47,632 bases of DNA from Leptospiraceae bacterium (GTDB lineage Bacteria; Spirochaetota; Leptospiria; Leptospirales; Leptonemataceae): contig JAGRNA010000019.1 in the NCBI GenBank assembly GCA_020441005.1, forward strand, positions 1-47,632, in the 5' to 3' direction. Under the pieces are notes generated by a model. That model was not told the DNA's origin and searched no databases. It saw only the letters and a program-made list of their open reading frames with translations. Shown piece after piece: positions 25,380-33,993 of the stretch. How positions within the stretch are numbered: position 1 is the stretch's first letter; every line of letters begins with the position of its first letter. The position numbers and the translations under genes are program-made.

Positions 25380-26009
25380 ATGTGTGGACGATTTGCCCTG
25401 ACTCGTAAGGACCTGGAGGAATTACTTTCAGAACAAATCGAATTCGAAGATCGCTTTAATATTGCACCCTCCCAGGAGGTGTTTGTATTCAGCGATGAAC
25501 TAAAGACTGGTCACCTGCACCGTATACGCTGGGGTTTTTTACCGCATTGGAAAAAGGATGCGCGCGGTCGACAGATCAATGCGCGCTCGGAAAGCCTGGA
25601 CGCGAAACCCTATTTCCGGCATGCCTTCCGATACGGTCGGTGCGCAATTCCGGCCAGCGGGTACTATGAATGGGCGGTCATCGACAATCAAAAACAGCCG
25701 CAGTATTTGTATCGCGAGGATCGGCAGGCCTTGCTTTTTGCGGGTTTGCGGGCCGAGCACCAGGGGCAGTGGAATGGCGCGATCGTGACCAGAGCGGCAG
25801 ATGCGCGAGTGGCCTGGATTCATGAGCGTATGCCGCTCATACTGAGCCCGGGTCGCGAGTTACAAGAATGGCTGTCGGCTGGTCCCCTGGACGCCAAGGC
25901 TTTTCTGTTGCAACATGAGCCCCCCCGCATGGCCTGGCATGCCGTAGCGCAACTGGTGAACAGTCCGCGCAATGAAGGGCCAGAGTGCGCAGCCTCTTTG
26001 TTATTATAG
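25380..26009 (+). CDS. SRAP-family abasic-site sensor (YedK/HMCES-like)
   Basis: SRAP proteins form a stable crosslink between Cys2 and abasic sites in single-stranded DNA, shielding them from error-prone handling. The protein starts MCGRFALT with Cys2 after Met removal. Other active-site residues are visible: the Asn in QINARSE, the Glu in SGYYEW and the His in HERMPLIL. 209 residues is normal. It starts 5 bases after umuC and surely shares its transcript, linking translesion synthesis and abasic-site protection in one damage-response unit. Confidence 0.93.
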   Translation: MCGRFALTRKDLEELLSEQIEFEDRFNIAPSQEVFVFSDELKTGHLHRIRWGFLPHWKKDARGRQINARSESLDAKPYFRHAFRYGRCAIPASGYYEWAVIDNQKQPQYLYREDRQALLFAGLRAEHQGQWNGAIVTRAADARVAWIHERMPLILSPGRELQEWLSAGPLDAKAFLLQHEPPRMAWHAVAQLVNSPRNEGPECAASLLL

Positions 26010-26130
26010 CCAGTACTGGCCGGAAGGCCCGCTGCGCTTGTCAAGCGCCTGAAAATAGGGCACCGCCGGGGTCGCGTTGGTCTGGATCTTTATTTCCTGT
26101 ATCCGCGCCGGCGCTAATACGGGGACAGGA

Positions 26131-26655
26131 TCAGGAATCTCGAAAGTCTTTGTACAAAAGACTCGCCTGGATCCCCGCGTTATTCTGGTATTTGCCGGAA
26201 TCATACTCCTTGATGGCTCCTTGCAACGTGTGGTAGAAAATCTGACAAATACCCACACCGGCATAGATACGGACCGGCTGAATCACCGAGATTTCCAGGG
26301 TCCAATAACCTTTAAAGCCCACATCGCCGAAGCCGGCCGTCACATGCACGAACATCCCCAGGCGTCCAATGGAAGAACGGCCCTCTAGCATGGGTACATA
26401 ATGATGAGTTTCAGTGTATTCGATTGTTCTGCCCAGGTATAGCTTGCCAGGCTGGATTTCGAGACCCTCAGCTGGTATCTGTAGTTTTTCGGTCGGATTG
26501 GGCTTTTTCATGTCCAGCTGATGCTGGCTATACACCAATAGTTCATCATGCAAGCGCAAGTTATACGAATTGGGGTTCAGCAGGGCAGGGTCATAGGGTT
26601 CGATCACTATATTTGTGCCCATCTGGGCTCGAATTTCCGGTCCGGTCAAGATCAT
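26131..26655 (-). CDS. dcd: dCTP deaminase
   Basis: Converts dCTP to dUTP (or directly to dUMP in bifunctional forms) for thymidylate supply. 174 residues. The signature RSSIGRLGMFVHVTAGFGD and the catalytic Glu121 (WTLEI) are present, and the C-terminal segment has Lys/Tyr-rich nucleotide contacts (KYQNNAG). Whether it is mono- or bifunctional cannot be told by eye. It converges with the SRAP gene, 121 bases apart, and is preceded by the enoyl-CoA hydratase gene on the same strand. Confidence 0.93.
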   Translation of the reverse strand: MILTGPEIRAQMGTNIVIEPYDPALLNPNSYNLRLHDELLVYSQHQLDMKKPNPTEKLQIPAEGLEIQPGKLYLGRTIEYTETHHYVPMLEGRSSIGRLGMFVHVTAGFGDVGFKGYWTLEISVIQPVRIYAGVGICQIFYHTLQGAIKEYDSGKYQNNAGIQASLLYKDFRDS

Positions 26656-26709
26656 ATGGATTACGCCTGATCTGTAACTTTTTTGACCTTAGCGCCGACG
26701 TCAATTGCG

Positions 26710-27528
26710 TCACTGCCCTTTAAATTGCGGACGGCGCTTTTCGCGAAAGGCGGCCAGGGCTTCCAGACGGTCCTGGGTTCCGAGCGTTTCACGGTAACAC
26801 TCCTGTTCCAAAGCCAGGGCCTGTTCCAATGGTAAGGAGAGGCCCGCCTGGATGGCTCGCTTGGCTGCCTTGAGCGCCAGCGGTGCCTGCTGGGCTAAAC
26901 CGGCTGCCAGTTCCCGGGCAGCAGCATCCAGTTGGGCCCGGGGCGCCAGCATATCTACCAGGCCGTAATCCAGCGCCTGGGTGGCGCTGATTCTTTTTGC
27001 CTGGAATATCATCTGTTTAGCCCTTGATAAACCAATCAATCGTGGCAGACGTTGCGTTCCACCGGCACCGGGAATGATCCCCAGCGATGTTTCTGGTAAA
27101 CCAATGTAATCCTGCGGTTCAAAGTCGCTGCAAGCGATCCGAAAGTCACAGCACAGGGCCAATTCCAGGCCGCCCCCCAGGCAGTAGCCCGGAATCGCGG
27201 CGATCACCGGCACCGGCATGCTTGCCAGGGTATCAAAGACGCTGCGCATCAAGGCCAAAAAATCCTCTACCTGCTCCGGCGTCAGACTGGCCCTTTCTTT
27301 AAGGTCGGCCCCCACACAAAATGCCTTGCCAGCGCCGGTCAACAGAATTGATCGCAAACCACTGCCTGGATCTGGCAAACTTCTCAGCGCAACGGACAGC
27401 TCCTGAACCATCTGCTGATTCAGGGCATTCATTTGGGCGGATCGGTTTAGTTCGATGATTGCCGTGAAACAGCCATCTTTTTGTTCGATCAGATTTGTGA
27501 TCACCACTGCCTCAGCTCCGGAACTCAT
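26710..27528 (-). CDS. Enoyl-CoA hydratase/isomerase family protein
   Basis: 272 residues of the crotonase fold. Oxyanion-hole segments are AFCVGADLKER and the GYCLGGGLELALCCDFRIA stretch; the catalytic Glu pair lies in the second segment and in PETSLGIIPGAGGTQRLPR. Members hydrate trans-2-enoyl-CoA in fatty-acid or amino-acid breakdown; the similar AUH/methylglutaconyl-CoA hydratases have the same pattern, so the exact substrate is open. It diverges from ppa with about 100 bases between the starts. Confidence 0.9.
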   Translation of the reverse strand: MSSGAEAVVITNLIEQKDGCFTAIIELNRSAQMNALNQQMVQELSVALRSLPDPGSGLRSILLTGAGKAFCVGADLKERASLTPEQVEDFLALMRSVFDTLASMPVPVIAAIPGYCLGGGLELALCCDFRIACSDFEPQDYIGLPETSLGIIPGAGGTQRLPRLIGLSRAKQMIFQAKRISATQALDYGLVDMLAPRAQLDAAARELAAGLAQQAPLALKAAKRAIQAGLSLPLEQALALEQECYRETLGTQDRLEALAAFREKRRPQFKGQ

Positions 27529-27627
27529 ACCATTAATTATCCTGCTTGCTGGTCATGATCATTGCTTCCTGGTAATTGACAAGCAATCCCTTTTTTCAGG
27601 ATCAGGTGCCGAAAGGCTGCTTTTTAC

Positions 27628-28266
27628 TTGCAGTCCATTGATGAGGGCAAATACAGACTTGTGGAAACAGCAGAAGAACTCGGCATTGACCCCAAGAATC
27701 CAACCCCCTGGCAAACGCCGGATCATCTGGAAAAGAGCGCCTGGCACACGGTGGATATTAGCAGCATAAATGATATGCTGTGTTTTATCGAAATTCCGCG
27801 GGGTTCCAAATACAAATACGAATTGCATAAACCCTCCGGGCATGTCATGGTCGATCGGGTGTTACATTCCTCAGTGCACTATCCGGCCAATTACGGTTTC
27901 ATACCGCGCACGTATTGCGATGACAAGGATCCCCTGGATGTATTGGTATTGGGTCAGGAGCCGGTCTATCCAGGGGTCCTGATCTATGCGCGACCCATCG
28001 GCGTAATGACCATGATTGATGATGAGGAACGGGATGACAAAATCATTGCCGTCCACTCTCATGATCCGGAGTACAATCATCTGGATGATATCAAGGAGCT
28101 GCCGCCCCATCGGGTTAAGGAATTAGAGCGTTTTTTTATGGATTATAAGGCTCTCGAACACAAGGGTCGCAAGGTCGAGGTAGAGCAATTCTCGGGACGC
28201 TACAAGGCAGTGCGTATCATCGTTGAATCGATCAATTTATATAAGAAAACTTTTTTAAATAAATGA
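27628..28266 (+). CDS. ppa: Inorganic pyrophosphatase, family I
   Basis: Soluble PPase that splits pyrophosphate to drive biosynthesis. Hallmarks: [37 protein letters not shown] (the Asp cluster binding Mg), and [10 protein letters not shown]. 212 residues if started at TTG 27628; GTG at 27661 is an alternative that removes 11 residues. Neither has a strong Shine-Dalgarno. The N-terminal extension before the core (about 45 residues) is somewhat longer than in E. coli PPase. Confidence 0.93.
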   Translation: MQSIDEGKYRLVETAEELGIDPKNPTPWQTPDHLEKSAWHTVDISSINDMLCFIEIPRGSKYKYELHKPSGHVMVDRVLHSSVHYPANYGFIPRTYCDDKDPLDVLVLGQEPVYPGVLIYARPIGVMTMIDDEERDDKIIAVHSHDPEYNHLDDIKELPPHRVKELERFFMDYKALEHKGRKVEVEQFSGRYKAVRIIVESINLYKKTFLNK

Positions 28267-28347
28267 TAGCCTGTCACCAAATACTCGCTATCTTGTCCTG
28301 GGGACGCAAAGCGTCCGCACAAATTATCAAGTTTGCAGGAGTGTATT

Positions 28348-28950
28348 ATGACTTTACAAGTTAGTCGTCCGGCCCCCGGCTTTACTGCGACGGCCGTGAT
28401 GCCCGACAATTCGGTCAAAGAAGACTTTAAACTGGAAGACTTCAGAGGGAAGTATGTGGTTCTGTTTTTTTATCCACTGGATTTCACATTTGTTTGCCCC
28501 ACGGAAATTCTGGAGTTCAATAAAAAAATTGCCGATTTTGAAAAACGCGGAGTGCAAGTGATTGGATGTTCCACTGACTCGCATTTCAGTCATATTGCCT
28601 GGAAAGAACAGGATATCAAAACGGGCGGTATTGGCATGGTAAAGTACCCCTTGATTGCGGATTTCACCAAAGAGGTCAGCAGTTCTTACGGCGTATTACT
28701 CGACGGCGGGATGGCGCTGCGCGGTTCCTTCTTAATCGACAAGGAAGGCATCCTGCAACACGCGGTTATCAACAACCTGCCCCTTGGTAGAAATATCGAT
28801 GAAATGATACGCATGGTGGATGCACTGCATTTCACCGAGGAGCATGGCGAAGTATGCCCGGCCAACTGGACAGAAGGCCAGGACTCCATGAAAGACACCG
28901 ATGCGGGTCTTAAAGAGTATTTCGGCAAGAACGCAGCCAAATACTCCTGA
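28348..28950 (+). CDS. Typical 2-Cys peroxiredoxin (AhpC/Prx1 type)
   Basis: Reduces hydrogen peroxide and organic peroxides. The peroxidatic Cys50 lies in FYPLDFTFVCPTEI and the resolving Cys170 in HGEVCPANW. 200 residues, normal. ATG at 28348 is chosen because AGGAG lies 7 bases upstream; a TTG further up is not needed. A GGACGC/GCGTCC hairpin at 28302-28316 lies between ppa and this gene without a T tract. The electron donor is unknown; thioredoxin at 31408 is a candidate. Confidence 0.94.
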   Translation: MTLQVSRPAPGFTATAVMPDNSVKEDFKLEDFRGKYVVLFFYPLDFTFVCPTEILEFNKKIADFEKRGVQVIGCSTDSHFSHIAWKEQDIKTGGIGMVKYPLIADFTKEVSSSYGVLLDGGMALRGSFLIDKEGILQHAVINNLPLGRNIDEMIRMVDALHFTEEHGEVCPANWTEGQDSMKDTDAGLKEYFGKNAAKYS

Positions 28951-28967
28951 TCCAGTCTATGCCGTAA

Positions 28968-29014
28968 AGCTTCCTGGCGGGCCCCTGCTTGTAATTGGTG
29001 TCAGACAGGAAGCT
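28968..29014. terminator. Inverted repeat between convergent genes
   Basis: AGCTTCCTG and CAGGAAGCT form a perfect 9-base stem with a 29-base loop between the peroxiredoxin stop and the tatC stop. There is no T tract on either side, so a terminator role is only likely from position. Confidence 0.4.
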
Positions 29015-30023
29015 AACCGCGACCGCTTTCAATAATAAAAACCAGCAAGACTGAAATTCCGTACAACGCCAGCAATGCGGTTCCCAGGACCACCTGGCTA
29101 ATCGGATCCGGCGGCGTCAAAACCGCTGCTATAAAAAAGATAAAAACAAAGATATATTTCCAGAAACGACGATGCCAGTCCATAGTAACAATTCCCAGCG
29201 CACCCAGGATTACGAGCACCAACGGGAGCTGGAAAGTGATACCGCTACCAACATGCATGGTAAATAAAAAACCGTAATATTCTTCAATTGGATGGGTGGG
29301 ATCCGTACCCCAAAGCAAGGTGTCCTGGAATAGAAATCGAATGGACAACGGAAAGATGTACAACCAGCACAGAGCCACACCGGACCAAAAGAGCAGGGCC
29401 GAGGCAGCGACAACCACATTGCCCAGGATGGCCGTCCTGCGAGTGACCGCTGGCTTGATAAATCCCCAAAGTATACTAATGCTGATGGGCAAACTCAATC
29501 CGACGCCAGCCAGCACACTGAGTTTCATTAAAACCAGTAATCCGCCATAGGCCTTGCCCATGATCAGGTTTTTACCTGTAATTGTGTGAAAGGGCTCTAC
29601 CAGTATCTTGTGCAGCCAGGGACTAACAAGCCCCACAGCGATGGAAAACAAGGTGACGACCAGCAAGACGGCCAAAATGCGTTTACGCAACTCCTCGAGA
29701 TGATCTCCCACTGACATCCAGGCGCCGTCATTGACCGCCCCTGACTCCAGATGGGCATAGGGATCATCCAGGGTTTCTGTAGTGGTATGAGTGCGGCTTG
29801 ATTTCAGCCTGGCAGTAGTCGAATGGACCTCCGGGCCGTTGTCAGCATGATTCTTCATTTGGGCTAGATTGACTGCGGAAGCGGGTCTATTCCCTGTGCT
29901 CGAGCCCTTTTTTTTACGAGTGCGGATCGGGTTTTGCCGGCCAGTAACCTGGCTGGCAGCGTCTGGAACGGCCTTTTTCTTGTTGGGAATGGCTGCGGGT
30001 CCGGCGCTACGTTTTTTTGCCAT
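29013..30023 (-). CDS. tatC: Sec-independent translocase subunit TatC, with N-terminal extension
   Basis: Core of the twin-arginine translocase, which recognises RR signal peptides. Residues from about 103 on match TatC: GDHLEELRKRI, six transmembrane segments and FEx-type loops (LVEPFHTI, YYGFLF). Before that is a 100-residue basic, Ser/Thr/Ala-rich stretch (KKRSAGPAAIPNKKK and so on) not found in ordinary TatC, which is about 250 residues. It begins with the only good ATG, so it may be real. tatA lies upstream on the same strand. Confidence 0.93.
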   Translation of the reverse strand: MAKKRSAGPAAIPNKKKAVPDAASQVTGRQNPIRTRKKKGSSTGNRPASAVNLAQMKNHADNGPEVHSTTARLKSSRTHTTTETLDDPYAHLESGAVNDGAWMSVGDHLEELRKRILAVLLVVTLFSIAVGLVSPWLHKILVEPFHTITGKNLIMGKAYGGLLVLMKLSVLAGVGLSLPISISILWGFIKPAVTRRTAILGNVVVAASALLFWSGVALCWLYIFPLSIRFLFQDTLLWGTDPTHPIEEYYGFLFTMHVGSGITFQLPLVLVILGALGIVTMDWHRRFWKYIFVFIFFIAAVLTPPDPISQVVLGTALLALYGISVLLVFIIESGRG

Positions 30024-30107
30024 AGAATCGTGGGATGAAACCGACTTTCAAGGATTGTTTTCGGTCTGATGCTCAGCACCCGCTGATGGAGTTTTCATCG
30101 GTCGGGC

Positions 30108-30335
30108 TCAGGATTTGCGGCTTTTGCTGCGTTGTTTTTTACGAGCTGGCGGTTCTTCAGCCTCGTATTCACGTTGATCGCTGATTTCTTCCGGATTGCC
30201 AGTCAGAGATTTTTTGAACTCGCGAATTCCGGATCCCAAATCCTTGGCCAGCTGCGGAATTTTGCGCCCGCCGAAAAGAATCAAAATGATAACCAAAATG
30301 ACGCTGATTTCCCAAATACCAAGGCTTCCAATCAT
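30108..30335 (-). CDS. tatA: Sec-independent translocase subunit TatA
   Basis: 75 residues with the standard layout: one membrane helix (IWEISVILVIILILFG), the hinge GGRKIPQLAKDLGSGIREFKK amphipathic helix and a charged tail ending in basic residues. It lies 84 bases upstream of tatC on the same strand. No separate TatB is visible, so this is probably a TatA/TatC two-component system, as in other spirochaetes. Confidence 0.94.
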   Translation of the reverse strand: MIGSLGIWEISVILVIILILFGGRKIPQLAKDLGSGIREFKKSLTGNPEEISDQREYEAEEPPARKKQRSKSRKS

Positions 30336-30358
30336 AGTTCCGATCTTTATTTGGTCCG

Positions 30359-31273
30359 GTGTCCGTATGTAAACAACTTTTTGAGCTGGCGGGTAAAGGG
30401 ACTTGCGATTTCAACTTGCTGGATTTTTTTGAACCAGGAGAATGTCCCCAGGTGGCCGTTACCAAAGAACAAAAGCAGTTGTTTAATACCAAAGTCCGGC
30501 CGTATAAATCGCAATCGGAGGATCTCAAAAAAGAGATATCGATGCTAAAAGCGGCCGCCCGTAAAAACAACAAGCTAGAAGCCTATTTTCACATCAAGTC
30601 CGCTGTACTTGGCATTCAACGCGCCAACTTGCAGGTTACGATGTCAAAACTTTCGTATGCGATTCAGTCGTTAAAAAATGACACCTACCTTAGCGAAGCC
30701 CGCAAGGAATTAAATCAGCACATCAATGACTTGTCGCGTCTGGCCGGCGAGACCCTGGATGGGGGCCTGACAGACAATAAGGATAATCTGCCAAAATTCG
30801 CGGCAGTCAGCGTTCAGCAACGCCTTAATCTGCTGCGCGGTTTTTTTGATTCTATTGAAAATGTAAAGAATACAATGGGCACTTCGTCCAAGTGGCGCTG
30901 GTCCTTTCCGGATACATTCCGACGCTTGCTCATCCTCGGGCGGAATCTGCTTGATTTCAAGGATTATGAACGCACCAAGGATCCCAATAACGAGAACTAT
31001 CGACCTTACCAGGAATATATGCAAACCCTTATGGAAATCAGCCAGGTAACTGCCCAGGAATTTCGGCAGAAGTACGAACTAAGCACGTCTGATGCGGGGG
31101 ACCTGCAGCAAACAGAAAAAGTATTCAGCTTTCAAAAGCAGGTATACTTGTTTACCGGACAAAAAGACGAACTGCAGCGCAGCACAAATGCCCTGGATAA
31201 TGTGAAATCCATGCTGGAAACGCTGCAGGCCGAAAAGAGCGGTAAAAAAAAGAAGGTCAAGCGCAAAAAGTAG
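30359..31273 (+). CDS. Coiled-coil protein of unknown function
   Basis: 304 residues from a GTG at 30359, predominantly charged helices with no signal peptide and no membrane helix, ending in a Lys-rich run (KSGKKKKVKRKK). I do not recognise a family; the pattern fits hypothetical proteins of Leptospira-type genomes. It diverges from tatA with only 23 bases between the starts, so the true start may be further in; no better start with a Shine-Dalgarno was found. Confidence 0.6.
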   Translation: MSVCKQLFELAGKGTCDFNLLDFFEPGECPQVAVTKEQKQLFNTKVRPYKSQSEDLKKEISMLKAAARKNNKLEAYFHIKSAVLGIQRANLQVTMSKLSYAIQSLKNDTYLSEARKELNQHINDLSRLAGETLDGGLTDNKDNLPKFAAVSVQQRLNLLRGFFDSIENVKNTMGTSSKWRWSFPDTFRRLLILGRNLLDFKDYERTKDPNNENYRPYQEYMQTLMEISQVTAQEFRQKYELSTSDAGDLQQTEKVFSFQKQVYLFTGQKDELQRSTNALDNVKSMLETLQAEKSGKKKKVKRKK

Positions 31274-31407
31274 CTTTTCAACTGCCCGGCCAATATGTTT
31301 TTGTATATACCATCGTTACACGCAGATACGATGAACTCATCCGGAACGCCCGGGAGGGCTTGTAGTCAAAAAACACTTTATCAAGGATCATCCCCTGGAG
31401 AAATACT

Positions 31408-31722
31408 ATGGCAGTCACAGAATTAAGCGATAACAACTTCGAGCAAAGCATAGCATCCGCGCTCACATTTGTGGACTTTTGGGCGCCCTGGTGCAGACCT
31501 TGTCTGGCAATCGCTCCCATCGTGGAAGAGCTTTCCAATGAAATGGACACAGTCAAATTTGCCAAAATCAATGTAGACGACAATCAGAGTGTAGCGCAAA
31601 AATTTCAGATAACATCGATTCCGACCATGATTCTGTTCAAGGACGGCCAAATGGTCGATCGTGTGATTGGTCAAATGCCCAAGCCGCAACTGAAGGCTTT
31701 CATTCAAAAGCATCTGGGCTGA
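31408..31722 (+). CDS. trxA: Thioredoxin with CRPC active site
   Basis: 104 residues of the thioredoxin fold: FVDFWAPWCRPCLA, the Asp of the NVDDN strand and the cis-Pro in TSIPT. The redox pair is Cys29 and Cys32. The residue between Cys29 and Pro31 is Arg (codon AGA) where nearly all thioredoxins have Gly. This should change redox potential or partner choice. ATG at 31408 follows GGAG by 8 bases. Downstream is the MBL/cNMP protein. Confidence 0.93.
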   Translation: MAVTELSDNNFEQSIASALTFVDFWAPWCRPCLAIAPIVEELSNEMDTVKFAKINVDDNQSVAQKFQITSIPTMILFKDGQMVDRVIGQMPKPQLKAFIQKHLG

Positions 31723-31775
31723 ATTGATCATCCGAGGCGCAAATCGGAATTTGGCAGAAACAGTTGAAATAGAGC

Positions 31776-33950
31776 ATGGATCCGGAACTAACAATTGACA
31801 AGCCTTATCTGGTCCTGAAGCGCGGCGGCTATATCGTTGAAACTTCCGTGGGCTATATTCAGTTCGGAGCTCCGCCGGAAACCATCAAAGATACGATGAA
31901 AATGGAGCGCAGTGTGCCCCTGATTTTCGTCTTGCCCAACAAACTGTTTCATGTGGAGAAAGGCATCTCAATCGCTGAACTCGAATTTCCGTTGTATTTT
32001 AACCATTTCATCCGGCAAAAGAAGACTTACATCGTTTGTACGAGAGAACAAAAAAAACAATTAATGGTGGTACTGCAGGAGTCCGTTTTTGGTCCGGAAC
32101 GCATTGACCTGCGTAACGAATACATTGACGGCGAAAAAACCTTCGGCTACCCGGATATGAAAGCGGAAATTGAACATTTTCGCGGAGATCGGCGCATTCA
32201 GGATCTGGTCCATTTTGTAATTTACAATCATGAAAACCAGGTGCAGATTAATCAGGTATATATTGAAAAATTCGAAAACAGTTTTCTGGTTCGAGATCTG
32301 GGCTGGCAGAAATCCGTTGAGATCCCGGGCGATGTGGAGTACAAGGCAATTTATGATTTGGGTCAAACATTGCCGCAGCCCTATGAACCGCCTTTAATGG
32401 GTATTACCTGCCTGGGTCCCAGTCATGGCTTCGACCCGGAACAAAACACCAGCGGCTTTTTAATCTGGATCAACCACAAGGGGATCATGGTCGACCCGCC
32501 GGTCAACTCCACAGAATGGTTGCGGGGTTCTAATGTGAACCCCCGTCTCATCAATAGTATCATCCTGACGCACTGTCATGCGGATCATGATGCCGGAACC
32601 TTCCAGAAAATTCTGGAGGAAGATCGGGTTACCATTTATTCCACCGAAACTGTAATGCACTCGTTTATTCACAAGTATCATGGACTGACCCAGATACCGA
32701 TGAAAGAGCTTTATGAACTTTTCGACTTTGTCCCGGTCGTAATTGGCAAGTCCTATATCGTCAATGGCGCTGAATTTCGTTTTAACTACGCCTTGCATTC
32801 CATTCCCAGCCTGTCTTTTGAATTCAGTTTTCAGGACAAGTCCTTTGTGTATTCTTCCGACCACTTGAATGAACCAGAGCAATTCCAGAAACTGTACACA
32901 AAAGGGGTATTGACCGAAAGCCGCTTCAGGGATTTAAACGATTTTCCCTGGCATCATGATATTATCTACCATGAGGCCGGCATCCCACCCCTGCATACCA
33001 GAGTGGATTATCTGCAAACCCTGCCGCCTGAAGTGCAGGACAAAATCACCGTGTATCACATTGCGCGCAAGGACATGCCCCCCGGCAGTCGTCTGACCCT
33101 TGCCACTTTCGGTATTGAAAACACCCTGGTGCCAGAAATCAGTCCGCCCGAACACGAAGAGGTGATTCGTTTACTGGACGCGCTGGCAAATGTGGATATA
33201 TTTCGGGATTTTCCGATTGCCAAATCCAGAGAGTTCCTGTCTATTCTGGAAATTGAACACTATAAAAGGGGAGAATTGATCATCAAAAAGGACTCGCCCG
33301 GAGACAAGTTTTTCATCATTCAAAGCGGCAATGTGCGCGTCGAAGGGATGGAACAGGATGATCATGAAGATGAAACCGAGTTCAAACGCTACGGACAATA
33401 TGAATACTTCGGCGAAGCCTCGTTAATTATGGATCAACCGCGTAGCGCCGATGTGGTAGCGGAGACTGATGTCGTCGCATTAACAATTGAAAAAAACAAG
33501 TTCCTGAATTTCATCAAGGGTTCCAGCCTTAATAACCAGTTTGAGCTATTAAACACGATTCGCAAGACCGGCACTTGGGATGTGCTTACCAGATCCAGGT
33601 TTTTCAAAGGCATTACTTCGCCCCAAAAGACGCAACTGGAACTGATCATGCATCAGGACAGCTTTGAACAGGGTGATCTGTTGATCCGCCAGAATCATAT
33701 TTTTGAGCGTAGTTATATCATCAAACGTGGTCAGGTAGAAGTCCTGCAGGGCCAAAAGGTCGTGGAAACACTGGAACGCGGTGATTTCTGCGGCGAGATC
33801 TACCAGCTACAAAAAGAGCTGCCGGCAACTTTGAGCTTTCGAGCGAAAACCGAACTGGAAGCCTACACCCTGCAAAAGAAGGACTTGGTACAATACATTG
33901 TCAATAATCCGGGTGTCTATATGCGCCTGAATTATGTGTACGGGGCTTGA
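31776..33950 (+). CDS. Metallo-beta-lactamase-fold protein with tandem cyclic-nucleotide-binding domains
   Basis: 724 residues. After about 200 residues of unassigned strand-rich sequence comes an MBL hydrolase domain with the metal motif HCHADHD at 266-272 and a later SDH (YSSDHLN). Two cNMP-binding domains follow (about 465-595 and 600-720), the first with the phosphate-binding-like stretch YFGEASLIMDQPRSADV and the second with FCGEIYQL, which lacks the conserved Arg. The fusion suggests a hydrolase switched by cAMP or a similar ligand, as known in Leptospira-type genomes. The hydrolase substrate is unknown. Confidence 0.88.
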   Translation: MDPELTIDKPYLVLKRGGYIVETSVGYIQFGAPPETIKDTMKMERSVPLIFVLPNKLFHVEKGISIAELEFPLYFNHFIRQKKTYIVCTREQKKQLMVVLQESVFGPERIDLRNEYIDGEKTFGYPDMKAEIEHFRGDRRIQDLVHFVIYNHENQVQINQVYIEKFENSFLVRDLGWQKSVEIPGDVEYKAIYDLGQTLPQPYEPPLMGITCLGPSHGFDPEQNTSGFLIWINHKGIMVDPPVNSTEWLRGSNVNPRLINSIILTHCHADHDAGTFQKILEEDRVTIYSTETVMHSFIHKYHGLTQIPMKELYELFDFVPVVIGKSYIVNGAEFRFNYALHSIPSLSFEFSFQDKSFVYSSDHLNEPEQFQKLYTKGVLTESRFRDLNDFPWHHDIIYHEAGIPPLHTRVDYLQTLPPEVQDKITVYHIARKDMPPGSRLTLATFGIENTLVPEISPPEHEEVIRLLDALANVDIFRDFPIAKSREFLSILEIEHYKRGELIIKKDSPGDKFFIIQSGNVRVEGMEQDDHEDETEFKRYGQYEYFGEASLIMDQPRSADVVAETDVVALTIEKNKFLNFIKGSSLNNQFELLNTIRKTGTWDVLTRSRFFKGITSPQKTQLELIMHQDSFEQGDLLIRQNHIFERSYIIKRGQVEVLQGQKVVETLERGDFCGEIYQLQKELPATLSFRAKTELEAYTLQKKDLVQYIVNNPGVYMRLNYVYGA

Positions 33951-33993
33951 ACCAGCCGCTATCTGCATTGCAATGTAGCATGTCAGAGGCAGA

